Shown here: in pieces, positions 8,483-20,766 of the stretch
Layout: each line of letters starts with the position of its first letter
How positions within the stretch are numbered: the stretch's first letter is position 1
Assembly (NCBI GenBank): GCA_001516065.1
Contig: LOEV01000114.1
Location: 1 to 32,644, forward strand
DNA length: 32,644 nucleotides
Direction of reading: 5' to 3'
Origin: Alphaproteobacteria bacterium BRH_c36
Lineage (GTDB): Bacteria; Pseudomonadota; Alphaproteobacteria; Rhizobiales; Hyphomicrobiaceae
The notes under the pieces: model-generated
Seen by the model: only the letters and a program-made list of their open reading frames with translations
Told to the model about the DNA's origin: nothing
Databases searched by the model: none
Translations under genes and position numbers: made by a program

Positions 8483-8561
8483 CTAGTGTAGCTTTTGCAC
8501 TTGACATTTTGTTTTGAGGGGTAGCTGCAAGCCGGTACCAAACGTGGGTGCGCTACACTAG
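8483..8561. repeat. Second CTAG-bounded inverted-repeat element adjacent to copy B
   Basis: Perfect terminal inverted repeat ctagtgtagc (8483-8492) / gctacactag (8552-8561); pairing extends by gcac/gtgc after a tttt bulge. Confidence 0.7.
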
Positions 8562-8663
8562 TAAACACGACGTCGCCCGTCGGTAACGTGGAGCTACAAG
8601 TCGAAAGCTCCCGGCTGCGCTCACCGAACTCTTCCGTGCCGCCTCACAACAATTTTCTCGGCC

Positions 8664-9647
8664 TTGTTGCCGTTGCGCTATTTTCATACGGCCGATCGCG
8701 ACCTAACTGATTTGGCAAGCCGCACAACCGCTGCTGTCAACAGGGCTACAGGGCCTCCACCAAGTATGCGAGAACTCAGCTATGTAACGCCTACGGACCC
8801 TGCGTGGAAGAGGTGGCTGATCGGCACCATCGAAGACATATCCGGCCGCCGCAAGATCCTGCCTTTTTATCAGCAATGGCGACGCGATTTCGTCGGCAAG
8901 TCGCCGAGTATGATGCGCGATGGCCTCGACCTTATCGACGTCAACCTCGACATCCGCGCAAACGGCGCTTGGCCGCCGAAGCTTCCCGCCGGCCACCCTC
9001 TCGTCATGATTGCCAATCACCCCTTCGGCATTGGCGACGGCGTTGCAGCTTTGTCGCTCGCCGAAGAATTGGGCCGGCCTTACCGCGTGCTCATAAACAA
9101 CGACCTCCTGCGCGTCCCCGAAGTGCGGCCCTACGCCCTGCCGATCGACTTTTCCGAAAGCCGTGAAGCGGTGGAGATGAACCTTCGGTCCCGGGCGGAG
9201 GCCCGCCGCCTGTTGAAGGAAGGCGTCACGATAATCGTCTTCCCTGCCGGTGGGGTTGCGACGGCTCACAACCCGTTCGGCAAGGCCGAGGAGTTGCCCT
9301 GGAAGACGTTCACCGCGCGCTTGGTGCAGCTGGCCGAGGCTTCCGTCCTGCCTGTGTTCTTCGAGGGCCAGAACAGCGCGCTCTTCCACGCGGTCAGCCG
9401 GTTGTCGCTGACCCTGCGCTTGTCGCTGCTGGTTTCGGAATTCCGCAACATGCCGGGATCGACGTTCAAAGTGCATGTCGGAGAGGTGACGCCGTTCAGC
9501 GTGATTCCTAACCGAGCCAATCGCATGGAACTGACCCGTGAATTATACCTCCTGGTGCGGCGTCTCGATCCGGCTGCCGCCGGTAAGTCCGATGAGGAAT
9601 TGGAGCCGACGCCGCCCGACAAGCGACCGGCCTACCCTTGGGAATGA
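8664..9647 (+). CDS. 1-acyl-glycerol-3-phosphate acyltransferase-like (PlsC superfamily)
   Basis: ANHPFGIGDG (diverged HX4D-type motif), VIVFPAGGVATAHNPFG, VLPVFFEGQNS. The start may be the ATG at 8766. Confidence 0.8.
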   Translation: MLPLRYFHTADRDLTDLASRTTAAVNRATGPPPSMRELSYVTPTDPAWKRWLIGTIEDISGRRKILPFYQQWRRDFVGKSPSMMRDGLDLIDVNLDIRANGAWPPKLPAGHPLVMIANHPFGIGDGVAALSLAEELGRPYRVLINNDLLRVPEVRPYALPIDFSESREAVEMNLRSRAEARRLLKEGVTIIVFPAGGVATAHNPFGKAEELPWKTFTARLVQLAEASVLPVFFEGQNSALFHAVSRLSLTLRLSLLVSEFRNMPGSTFKVHVGEVTPFSVIPNRANRMELTRELYLLVRRLDPAAAGKSDEELEPTPPDKRPAYPWE

Positions 9648-9721
9648 TGCCGGACAACGGGGCCCGGCAAGACTCTTTTCACTTGCAAATCCCCTGGCGG
9701 CGGTTGTCGCAGTAGCGCGGC

Positions 9722-10579
9722 TCAACCTTGCTGGTAAGGCAGGCCTAGATCCGCGCGTCCCCACTCCGCCCAGCTGCCATCATAGACGCTTGTGTCCGGG
9801 CGACCGATCGAGGCGAGCGCCAGCGCCACGATTGCTGCCGTGACGCCCGAGCCGCAGGTGTTGGCTATCGGGGCGCCGATGTCGATCCCTGCCGCCGCCG
9901 CCGCCGCCTTGATCTCCTCCGCCGACCTGAGCGTGCCGTCGCGATTGACTAGGCGCGAATAGGGCAGGTTCTTCGCCCCGGGCATATGGCCCATCACGAG
10001 CCCGGCTCTAGGTTCGGCTTCGTCGCCGATAAAGCGCGGTGCAGGTCGAGCATCGACGATCTGCACTCCGCCGTGTTCGATATAGCTCGCGATGTCGTCG
10101 CGATCGGCTACGAGCGCCGCGTTCACGCGCGGCGTGAAGTGAAGCTTCGCCCTTGCGCGGGCGGGTCCGTCTTCGAGCGGCCGGCCCTCGGCCCTCCATT
10201 TGGGCAACCCGCCGTTGAGAACAGCGACGTCTTCATGGCCCATGACGCGGAACGTCCACCAGCAGCGAGCTGCCGAATAGATGCCCATCGAATCGTATAC
10301 GACGAGCCGCACGCCATCGCCGATCCCCATCTCCTTCATGCGGCTGGCGAATTTGACCGTGGAGGGCAGCATGTGCGGCAGATCGCTCTTTTCGTCGGAG
10401 AGTTCGTCGAGATCGAAGAACTGCGCACCTGGGATGTGCTCGGCCAGGAACTCCTTGCGGCCGGAGCGGTTTTGCGTCGGCAAATGCCAGGAGGCATCGA
10501 GAACGACGAGGTCGGGAGCCGAGAGATGTTCGGCAAGCCATTCAGTCTCGACGAGCACTTCGCGGCCGGGCGTTGTCAA
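9722..10579 (-). CDS. sseA: 3-mercaptopyruvate sulfurtransferase
   Basis: Two rhodanese domains, VVLDASWHLP, EHIPGAQFFDLDE, active-site loop CGSGVTA, C-terminal YDGSWAEWG. Confidence 0.94.
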   Translation of the reverse strand: MTTPGREVLVETEWLAEHLSAPDLVVLDASWHLPTQNRSGRKEFLAEHIPGAQFFDLDELSDEKSDLPHMLPSTVKFASRMKEMGIGDGVRLVVYDSMGIYSAARCWWTFRVMGHEDVAVLNGGLPKWRAEGRPLEDGPARARAKLHFTPRVNAALVADRDDIASYIEHGGVQIVDARPAPRFIGDEAEPRAGLVMGHMPGAKNLPYSRLVNRDGTLRSAEEIKAAAAAAGIDIGAPIANTCGSGVTAAIVALALASIGRPDTSVYDGSWAEWGRADLGLPYQQG

Positions 10580-10628
10580 GATGAAAGTCCTCCGGGGCTG
10601 TTTTTATCAGGCGTGTAGGATCAATTGA

Positions 10629-11672
10629 TCAGCTGGCCTCGGCAAAGACCGTTGGCACACTAGGCTGCGGCCCATCGAGCCAAGCCGGTGTCGGCAGCCC
10701 CTTTTCGCGCAGGAAGTCGGGGCTGAACAACTTCGATTGATACCGCGTACCGTAGTCGCAAAGGATCGTCACGACGGTCTTGCCGGGTCCAAGCTCCTTG
10801 GCGAGGCGAACGGCTCCTTCGACGTTCACCCCCGAGGATGGTCCCATGCACAGGCCTTCCTCGCTCAACATCTGGAAAGCGCGGGCCACCGCGTCGGCGT
10901 CCTCGATCCGGTAGGCCTTGTCGACGACGACGCCTTCGAGGTTCGCGGTGATGCGGCCCTGCCCGATGCCCTCGGTGATGGACGAACCCTCGGCCTTCAG
11001 TTCGCCGGTGGTATAGTAGCTGTAGAGCGCCGCCCCAGGAGGATCCGCGATGCCGATGGTGATGGCGGCGTTCTTGGACTTGAGGCCCATCGAGACGCCG
11101 CCGAGCGTCCCGCCCGAACCGACAGCGCAGATGAACGCATCGACCTTGCCATCGGTATCCGCCCAGATCTCTTCCGCCGTCGTCTCTATGTGCGCCTGCC
11201 GGTTGGCGACGTTGTCGAACTGGTTGGCCCAGATCGCCCCCGCAGGCTCAGTCTGGTTCATCGCTTCCGCGAGGCGGGCGGAGTATTTCACGTAATTGTT
11301 CGGGTTGCGGTAGGGGACGGCGGGGACCTCGACGAGTTCCGCGCCGAGCAGCCGCAGAGTGTCCTTCTTTTCCTGGCTCTGCGTCTCGGGGATGACGATG
11401 ACCGAGCGGTAGCCAAGGGCGTTGGCGATGACGGTCAGGCCGATGCCGGTATTTCCTGCAGTCCCTTCGACGATGGTGCCGCCGGGCTTGAGCCGGCCGC
11501 TTCTGACGGCGTCGTTGATGATGAAGAGCGCGGCACGGTCTTTGACCGACTGCCCCGGGTTCATGAACTCGGCCTTGCCGAGGATCGTACAGCCGGTCTC
11601 TTCGGAGGCACGCTTGAGCTTGATGAGCGGTGTCCGGCCGACGGCATCGACCACGCTGTTCTTGATTTGCAC
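10629..11672 (-). CDS. cysK: Cysteine synthase A-like PLP enzyme (possibly Cds1/Mcy1-like subgroup)
   Basis: 347 aa. GRTPLIKLKRA, MNPGQSVKDRAA (PLP lysine), EGTAGNTGIGLTVIANALGY, GSGGTLGG, GPSSGVN. Confidence 0.88.
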   Translation of the reverse strand: MQIKNSVVDAVGRTPLIKLKRASEETGCTILGKAEFMNPGQSVKDRAALFIINDAVRSGRLKPGGTIVEGTAGNTGIGLTVIANALGYRSVIVIPETQSQEKKDTLRLLGAELVEVPAVPYRNPNNYVKYSARLAEAMNQTEPAGAIWANQFDNVANRQAHIETTAEEIWADTDGKVDAFICAVGSGGTLGGVSMGLKSKNAAITIGIADPPGAALYSYYTTGELKAEGSSITEGIGQGRITANLEGVVVDKAYRIEDADAVARAFQMLSEEGLCMGPSSGVNVEGAVRLAKELGPGKTVVTILCDYGTRYQSKLFSPDFLREKGLPTPAWLDGPQPSVPTVFAEAS

Positions 11673-11967
11673 GAGTTGCCTCTCGATTGGGGGTGCCGGT
11701 GTCGCGACCGGGCGAGTTGGAGACCGACAACCTAAATGCTGGGGAGACGCCCTGCAATATCGGCGGGCCGCCAGATGGCGGGCACGCCGCCAATCACCTT
11801 ATGTGGCCATTGAGTCACGGCTTGCATCCTGCTCGGCGACCGCGTGTCCCGTTGCGGAACGCCGTTTAACCGGCCCTTAACCCAACGCTTCTACCCTTCA
11901 GGGGGCAAACCAAGGGTCTGCAGGTCTCCCGAGAAGCGAGCGCCTGTCTGAGAGGGATTATAAGGCT

Positions 11968-12873
11968 ATGACCAACGTATTGAAGTCCGGGCTCGCGTCA
12001 GCGGCTGTCGCACTCGCTGCAGCTCTTGTCACACCGGCAATGGCAGCCGACCTCGGCGGCTCGTTGAAGGATACCTACCAGCCACTGCCGCGTGTCCACG
12101 CTGGCGCCGGCCCGTGCTATATCCGCGGCGACGTCGGTGGTTCGGTATCGCGCAATCCCAGCATGAACTGGCCGGTCCACAATGAAGTCTTCGAGGACGA
12201 CTGGAACAGAAATGGCATCGTCGACTACGATGAAGTCTGGTACCGGTCTGCTGGAAGCGAAGTCCAGGAAGTCTCGATGGACAACACATGGCTTGCTGAA
12301 GTCGGTGCCGGTTGCGGCTCGGGTTCGCGGGGCCTGCGCGGCGAAGTCATGTTCGGTTTCCGCGGCGATCGTGACGTCTGGGGCGTGCCGCCGATCTATA
12401 CCGGCACAATCGTTGGTGGCCCTCCTCCGGGCACCCCTCCGGATGTCGACGACCCGATCCACACCTCGATCAAGAGCTACACGCTCATGGTCAACGCCTA
12501 CTACGACCTCGGCCAGTTCCGTGGCTTCGTGCCTTACGTCGGCGCTGGTGTCGGTGCCGCCTATCACATGGTCGACGAAGTTTACTTCACCGAAAACCCT
12601 TACCTGACCAACCGCATCGAGGGCGACAAGACCCTCTCGTTCGCCTGGTCGCTGATGGCCGGCGTCGCCTATCAGGTCTCTGACCGCGCCATCCTCGATT
12701 TCGGATATAAGTACATCGACATGGGCAGCGCCCATTCGGGCCGCGTCGACAACGCCGGGTATCTTAACCCGCAGGTCGATATCGACGACATCGCCGCTCA
12801 CGAGTTCAAGATCGGTCTGCGCTACCACTTCGGCTCTTCCTCGAACTGCTGTGAATACGCTTCCCTGAAGTAA
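11968..12873 (+). CDS. Outer membrane beta-barrel protein (Omp25/Omp31/opacity-like) with EF-hand-like loop
   Basis: 301 aa. Signal peptide ending AMA-AD, alternating beta-barrel pattern, FVPYVGAGVGAAY, AWSLMAGVAYQVSDRAILDFGYKYIDMG, HEFKIGLRYHFG. Confidence 0.88.
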   Translation: MTNVLKSGLASAAVALAAALVTPAMAADLGGSLKDTYQPLPRVHAGAGPCYIRGDVGGSVSRNPSMNWPVHNEVFEDDWNRNGIVDYDEVWYRSAGSEVQEVSMDNTWLAEVGAGCGSGSRGLRGEVMFGFRGDRDVWGVPPIYTGTIVGGPPPGTPPDVDDPIHTSIKSYTLMVNAYYDLGQFRGFVPYVGAGVGAAYHMVDEVYFTENPYLTNRIEGDKTLSFAWSLMAGVAYQVSDRAILDFGYKYIDMGSAHSGRVDNAGYLNPQVDIDDIAAHEFKIGLRYHFGSSSNCCEYASLK

Positions 12874-12905
12874 CCGGCCCCGCAGGGCCTGACTCCAAGA
12901 CCAGG

Positions 12906-12939
12906 ACGGCCGGGATCGCCAATCAGCGATTCCGGCCGT
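12906..12939 (+). terminator. Terminator-like hairpin downstream of the OMP gene
   Basis: acggccgggatcgc / gcgattccggccgt stem (one G-U pair), 6-nt loop; only a weak T-run follows. Confidence 0.6.
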
Positions 12940-13143
12940 TTACGTTCTCGAAGTCTTACGCTCGCTCCCCATTGATCTTACCCCGCACGCCCCGATATAT
13001 GGGGCGCGCAACGCGCCGTTGCGCTGCGTTACCCGACTCCGCCGCCCTTTGCCGACTGGGCCTGATAAGATGGGTGCGCTGGGAGAAACATCGTGATAAG
13101 CACGCCGCTTCGGATATGAGGCGGATCGGATTACCGCCGGGTT

Positions 13144-13228
<85 letters not shown>

Positions 13229-13357
13229 TTTTTGCCGATCCGAAGGCCCACTGCGCCGCCCGTCGCGCGCACACTGGCCGAGGCAGACCGACAGATGCAC
13301 CGTTTCGCACAGACGCGAGTTCGGAATGAAACGAACAGATAGAGTAGGTTGAGGCTT

Positions 13358-14716
13358 ATGCAGATCAAGGAAGTGACGTCGGAGGGCCTGAAGCGCGAAC
13401 TCGAAGTGGTGGTTGCCACCGTCGAGTTGAACGAGCGGTTCCAGGACCGGCTGAACCAGATTAAGGACACCGTTCAGCTCAAAGGCTTCCGCAAGGGTAA
13501 GGTGCCCGTTGATCACTTGAAGAAGGTGTATGGCAAGTCGGTCATGCTGGAGATCCTCAACGACGCCGTCAAGGAGACGAGTGCCAAGGCGATTCAAGAG
13601 CGCGAGGAGCGTCCTGCCTTCCAGCCCGATATCGCGTTGCCTGAGGATCCCGCCAAGATCGAGCGGATCTTGAGCGGCGAGGACGACCTGTCCTATTCGA
13701 TGTCCTTCGAAGTGCTGCCGAAGATCGACCTTGTCGACTTTTCGACCCTGAGCCTTGAGCGCCTGTCCGTCGACGTCGAGGACAAGGATCGCGATGACGC
13801 GATCGACAAGCTCATCGACAACAACATCGGCTATGAAGCCGAGGCAGACCGCGCCGCCGAAGACAAGGACCAGCTGACCATCGACTTCGTCGGCAAAATC
13901 GACGGCGAAGCCTTCGAAGGAGGATCGGCCGAGGGGATCGACATCGTGCTCGGCCAGGGCCACTTCATACCCGGCTTCGAGGAGCAGCTGATTGGCGCCA
14001 AGGCCGGCGACGAGCGCCTTGTGGAAGTGACCTTCCCAGAAGACTACGGTGCCGAACATCTGCGCGGCAAGGCTGCAAGCTTCGAAACCAAGGTTCAGGC
14101 TGTCGCCAAGCCGAAACGCCCGGAGCCTGACGATGAATTTGCCAAGTCGCTTGGGCTTGAAGGCATCGACAAGTTGAAGGAACTGATGAGTGGTCGCATA
14201 GCCGACGAATTCGGCCAGGCCGCCCGCACGAAGCTGAAGCGCGATCTGCTCGATGCGCTTGAAAAGACGCATGATTTCGATCTGCCGCCGTCGCTCGTCG
14301 AACGTGAATTCGAAGGCCTTTGGGCACAGCTCACCAAGACCATGGAGCGTGAGGGGAAGTCCTGGGAAGACGAAGGCCGGACCGAGGATGAGGCGAAGAA
14401 TGAATATCGCGCCATTGCCGAACGCCGGGTCCGTCTCGGCCTCGTCATTGGCGAGATCGGCGAAAGAAACAAGATCGAAGTCGGCGAGGAGGAGTTGCGC
14501 AAGGCCCTCATCGAGCAGGTGCGCCAGTTCCCCGGGCAAGAAAAAGCCGTTTACGAGTACTATCAGAAGAATCCGAACGCACTCGCCGAGCTGCGCGCAC
14601 CGATCTTCGAAGACAAGGTAATCGACTTCATTGTCGAACTGGCCAAGCCGACGGAGCGAAAGGTAACAAAGGAAGAACTGCAGAAGGCGTTGGAGGCGCA
14701 GGCCGAAAGCGCATAG
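13358..14716 (+). CDS. tig: Trigger factor
   Basis: MQIKEVTSEGLKRELEVVV, GFRKGKVPVDHLKKVYG, FKBP-like domain DFVGKIDGEAFEGGSAEGIDIVLGQGHFIPGFEEQLIG; followed by clpP-clpX-lon. Confidence 0.97.
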   Translation: MQIKEVTSEGLKRELEVVVATVELNERFQDRLNQIKDTVQLKGFRKGKVPVDHLKKVYGKSVMLEILNDAVKETSAKAIQEREERPAFQPDIALPEDPAKIERILSGEDDLSYSMSFEVLPKIDLVDFSTLSLERLSVDVEDKDRDDAIDKLIDNNIGYEAEADRAAEDKDQLTIDFVGKIDGEAFEGGSAEGIDIVLGQGHFIPGFEEQLIGAKAGDERLVEVTFPEDYGAEHLRGKAASFETKVQAVAKPKRPEPDDEFAKSLGLEGIDKLKELMSGRIADEFGQAARTKLKRDLLDALEKTHDFDLPPSLVEREFEGLWAQLTKTMEREGKSWEDEGRTEDEAKNEYRAIAERRVRLGLVIGEIGERNKIEVGEEELRKALIEQVRQFPGQEKAVYEYYQKNPNALAELRAPIFEDKVIDFIVELAKPTERKVTKEELQKALEAQAESA

Positions 14717-14897
14717 CCGTCAGGCTTGCGCCAGTCCGATTCCGCAAGTATTGCCGGATCCGATTGCCGAATCTGATGTAAGGGCAGTCGCCTGAGCACC
14801 GCAACCCGTCTACCAGCCTTCGTGCTGCGGGTGCTGCGTAACGATTGATGCCGCCGCCAAAAGGATTGGCGGTCACTGACCTGGAGAAATCTGACCG

Positions 14898-15551
14898 ATG
14901 CACGATCAAAAGTTCGCCACGACCGCATCCTTCTGGCCGATGGTCGTGGAGCAGACCAACCGCGGCGAGCGCGGCTACGATCTGCCCTCCCGGCTGCTCA
15001 AGGAGCGCATCATCTTCGTGACCGGTCCGATCGAGGATCACATGGCTGCGTCGATCTGCATGCAGCTTCTCTACTGCGAGGCCGAAAATCCCGACAAGGA
15101 GGTCTCGATGTACATCAACTCGCCCGGCGGTGTTGTGACGGCCGGCATGGCGATCTACGACACCATGCAGTTCATCAAGCCGAAGATCGCGACACTGTGC
15201 ATTGGCCAGGCCGCTTCGATGGGTTCGCTGCTGTTGTGCGCCGGCGATAAAGGCATGCGCTATGCGCTACCCAACGCCCGCATCATGGTGCACCAGCCCT
15301 CCGGTGGTTTCTCAGGACAGGCCTCCGACATCGAACGCCACGCCGAAGACATCATCAAGATGAAACGGCGCCTGAACGAGGTCTACGTGACGCATACCAG
15401 TCAGGACTATGACACGATTGAACGGACGCTTGATCGTGACTACTTCATGACAGCGGAGCAGTCCAAAGAGTTCGGCCTCATTGATCGGGTGATCTACAAA
15501 CGCACCGATGCCGATATCGGCCCCGACACGCTCAAGAAGTCGGACGATTGA
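14898..15551 (+). CDS. clpP: ATP-dependent Clp protease proteolytic subunit
   Basis: [38 protein letters not shown], catalytic [33 protein letters not shown]. Confidence 0.98.
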   Translation: MHDQKFATTASFWPMVVEQTNRGERGYDLPSRLLKERIIFVTGPIEDHMAASICMQLLYCEAENPDKEVSMYINSPGGVVTAGMAIYDTMQFIKPKIATLCIGQAASMGSLLLCAGDKGMRYALPNARIMVHQPSGGFSGQASDIERHAEDIIKMKRRLNEVYVTHTSQDYDTIERTLDRDYFMTAEQSKEFGLIDRVIYKRTDADIGPDTLKKSDD

Positions 15552-15584
15552 TCTCCCCGCGCATGGGCTTCTCGGCAACAGTCC

Positions 15585-15612
15585 CGGGACGGAACGTTCC
15601 GCCCCGTTTTTA
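15585..15612 (+). terminator. Intrinsic terminator downstream of clpP
   Basis: cgggacggaacgttccgccccg hairpin followed by ttttta. Confidence 0.7.
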
Positions 15613-15992
15613 TGGTTCCTGGATAGCCTGCATCGCCACTTAATATTTGGTGGGTTCGGTGGAAATTAGCCGTTTCGCCATAGCCACTTGGGGCGAACTC
15701 TAGGTATGCCCGGAAATTAACCCGCGAAGGGAATTCCGGTCTGACAATTGACGCAAATCGGTTACACTAGGTCAAATCGGTAACACGCCTCTGCGTAACC
15801 AAGCCGCAAATGGCAGAGGTTTGGGGCCTTGGCTTAATCCAATCTTGATCTGAAGTGCCCTAGCGTGTTGAGATTGATGTAATCAGAAGAGCCGATGGGT
15901 GAATCTTCTCTGTGAACGCAGCAGGGTGCCGTCGGCAAACAGGAACCGTTTTCCGCACCGCAGAGAACTCCGACAACGGGTGAGATCACTAA

Positions 15993-17243
15993 ATGGCGAA
16001 CGAAAAAAACACTCTGTACTGCTCCTTCTGCGGAAAGAGCCAGCACGAGGTTCGCAAACTGATTGCAGGGCCAACCGTATTCATCTGCGATGAATGCGTT
16101 GAGCTTTGCATGGATATCATCCGTGAGGAAAACAAGAATACGCTCGTCAAGTCGCGCGACGGCGTTCCCACGCCCGATGAGATCTGCAAGGTCCTGGACG
16201 GCTACGTGATCGGCCAGATGCACGCCAAGCGCGTTCTCTCGGTTGCGGTTCACAACCACTACAAGCGCCTGAACCACGCTTCGAAGTCGAACGACGTCGA
16301 ATTGGCCAAATCGAACATCCTGCTGGTCGGTCCGACCGGTTGCGGCAAGACGTTGCTGGCCCAGACGCTGGCGCGCATTCTCGATGTACCCTTCACGATG
16401 GCCGACGCAACGACCCTGACCGAAGCCGGCTACGTCGGCGAGGACGTGGAAAACATTATTTTGAAGCTGTTGCAGAACGCCGACTATAACGTCGAGCGGG
16501 CGCAGCGCGGCATCGTCTATATCGACGAGGTCGACAAGATCTCGCGCAAGTCCGACAACCCCTCAATCACCCGGGACGTGTCCGGAGAAGGCGTCCAGCA
16601 GGCGCTGCTCAAGATCATGGAAGGCACTGTCGCCTCCGTCCCTCCGCAAGGCGGGCGCAAGCATCCCCAGCAGGAGTTCCTGCAGGTCGACACGACCAAC
16701 ATCCTGTTCATCTGCGGCGGAGCGTTTGCCGGCCTTGACAAGCTGATCTCAAGCCGGGGCAAAGGTAGCTCGATCGGTTTCGGCGCCAACGTGCGCGGTC
16801 CCGAAGAGCGCCGCGTCGGCGAAGTGCTGCGCGAGGTCGAGCCGGAAGATCTGTTGAAGTTCGGGCTCATCCCAGAGTTCATCGGCCGCCTGCCGGTCAT
16901 CGCGACGCTTGAAGATCTCGACGAAGTTGCGCTGGTGCGCATCCTGTCGGAACCCAAGAACGCACTCGTCAAGCAGTACCAGCGCCTGTTCGAGATGGAA
17001 GACGTCAAGCTGACGATCACCAGCGATGCGCTGCGCGCGATTGCCCGCAAGGCGATTGAGCGCAAGACCGGCGCCCGCGGCCTGCGTTCCATCATGGAAG
17101 GCATTCTGCTCGACACGATGTTCGATCTACCCAGCCTCAAAGGTGTGGAAGAAGTCGTCATCGGACCGGAAGTCGTCGAAGGCGGCGCCCGCCCCCTGCG
17201 CATCTACACCGAGCGCGAAGAGACCGGATCAACCGCCTCCTGA
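15993..17243 (+). CDS. clpX: ATP-dependent Clp protease ATP-binding subunit ClpX
   Basis: Zinc-finger N-terminus [30 protein letters not shown], Walker [31 protein letters not shown]. Confidence 0.99.
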   Translation: MANEKNTLYCSFCGKSQHEVRKLIAGPTVFICDECVELCMDIIREENKNTLVKSRDGVPTPDEICKVLDGYVIGQMHAKRVLSVAVHNHYKRLNHASKSNDVELAKSNILLVGPTGCGKTLLAQTLARILDVPFTMADATTLTEAGYVGEDVENIILKLLQNADYNVERAQRGIVYIDEVDKISRKSDNPSITRDVSGEGVQQALLKIMEGTVASVPPQGGRKHPQQEFLQVDTTNILFICGGAFAGLDKLISSRGKGSSIGFGANVRGPEERRVGEVLREVEPEDLLKFGLIPEFIGRLPVIATLEDLDEVALVRILSEPKNALVKQYQRLFEMEDVKLTITSDALRAIARKAIERKTGARGLRSIMEGILLDTMFDLPSLKGVEEVVIGPEVVEGGARPLRIYTEREETGSTAS

Positions 17244-17607
17244 GCCCGTATGGACGCAAGTTCGCGGATTCTGACAGTGCGGCCTCCTGCCGTGAGTGGT
17301 AGCCGTTGATGTTGCCGAAACGCACCCTATTTAATGGGGCTGCACTTGTTGCTTTGCGTTTCGCCATACTTGAAGCGTACATATAGGCCACAGCGTGCCC
17401 TTTGGATGCATGTGCAGACATCCATTCGGCGCCATGAACTCGTACGTTCAAGCGTGTAACCTGCAAAGTGACAAAGCGAATGCGTTCTGATCCGGACGTG
17501 CCGGGACCGCCTCTACGAGGGGTTGCCGCCGCGGTCACAGCCAACGATCAGTTCGAGAAACCAGGGTACGGCTGCAAATGCGCCGGCCCAATGAAGGATG
17601 GGTGACT

Positions 17608-20040
<2,433 letters not shown>

Positions 20041-20097
20041 TTCGCCTGTATTCGGCATCCACGGTAGGGTGGCGAGAACCGCCACTTCGACACTCCA

Positions 20098-20131
20098 GGC
20101 CCCCGCGAGCAACTCGCGGGGGCCTAATTTT
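20098..20131 (+). terminator. Intrinsic terminator downstream of lon
   Basis: Perfect 12-bp stem ggcccccgcgag-caa-ctcgcgggggcc followed by taattttt. Confidence 0.9.
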
Positions 20132-20319
20132 TATGCAATGGAGCCCTCTGTCCCCCGATTCTCCAGTGTTTTCGGGCTTTATCGCGGATTTTCCCCCTTG
20201 ACGCCCCCAAATTCTAGGGTTTCAGTCGGGGCGCCAAAGACAGCAAAGGCCCCACCCACTTGAAACGCCCGTGTCACGGGCGTGAGATCGGGTAGGCAAG
20301 GTCAAAGGACAGGACAAAA

Positions 20320-20592
20320 ATGAGCAAAAAAGATTTGGTCGATGCCATCGCCAAAGAGTGCGACATGACGAAGGAAAAGGCGAACACGGCGGTCGACGCA
20401 ATGCTCGCCCACATCAAGTCGACCATGAAGAAGGGCGAAGAGGTCCGTCTTCCGGATTTCGGAACCTTCAAGGTCACCAAGCGCGCCGCTCGCGAAGGCC
20501 GCAACCCGCTGACCGGCGAAACCATCAAGATCAAGGCTGCCAAGGTTGCCAAGTTCACGCCCGCCAAGGGCTTGAAAGAGCTGCTGAACTGA
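20320..20592 (+). CDS. hupB: DNA-binding protein HU
   Basis: 90 aa: MSKKDLVDAIAKECDMTKEKANTAVDAML, LPDFGTFKVTKRAAREGRNPLTGETIKIKAAKVAKFTPAKGLKELLN; immediately downstream of lon. Confidence 0.97.
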   Translation: MSKKDLVDAIAKECDMTKEKANTAVDAMLAHIKSTMKKGEEVRLPDFGTFKVTKRAAREGRNPLTGETIKIKAAKVAKFTPAKGLKELLN

Positions 20593-20601
20593 AGTCAGCC
20601 A

Positions 20602-20627
20602 GCGCCATCCCTGGAAGGGGATGGCGC
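20602..20627 (+). terminator. Hairpin downstream of hupB, possible terminator
   Basis: Perfect 10-bp stem gcgccatccc / gggatggcgc with 6-nt loop; no clear T-run. Confidence 0.55.
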
Positions 20628-20766
20628 GACGCCCTATCGCCTCAGGGCGAGACGTGGCGGAAACAGACTGTGAAAATTCGCGTTCGTGCGTAGGCAGCAA
20701 AAGTGAGTCTGCTTCGTATCGCTTTGGTTGCCCAATCATCAAATCAACGATCAACGGACCGAGACC

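Noticed and set aside
15699-15770. CTAG...ACACTAG interval upstream of clpX as a fourth hairpin-family member
   Set aside because: The two ends are not inverted repeats of each other and no match to the conserved 21-nt loop was found.
17245-17607. Heat-shock (sigma-32) promoter upstream of lon
   Set aside because: A CTTGAA box is present near 17370, but no convincing -10 box at the expected spacing.
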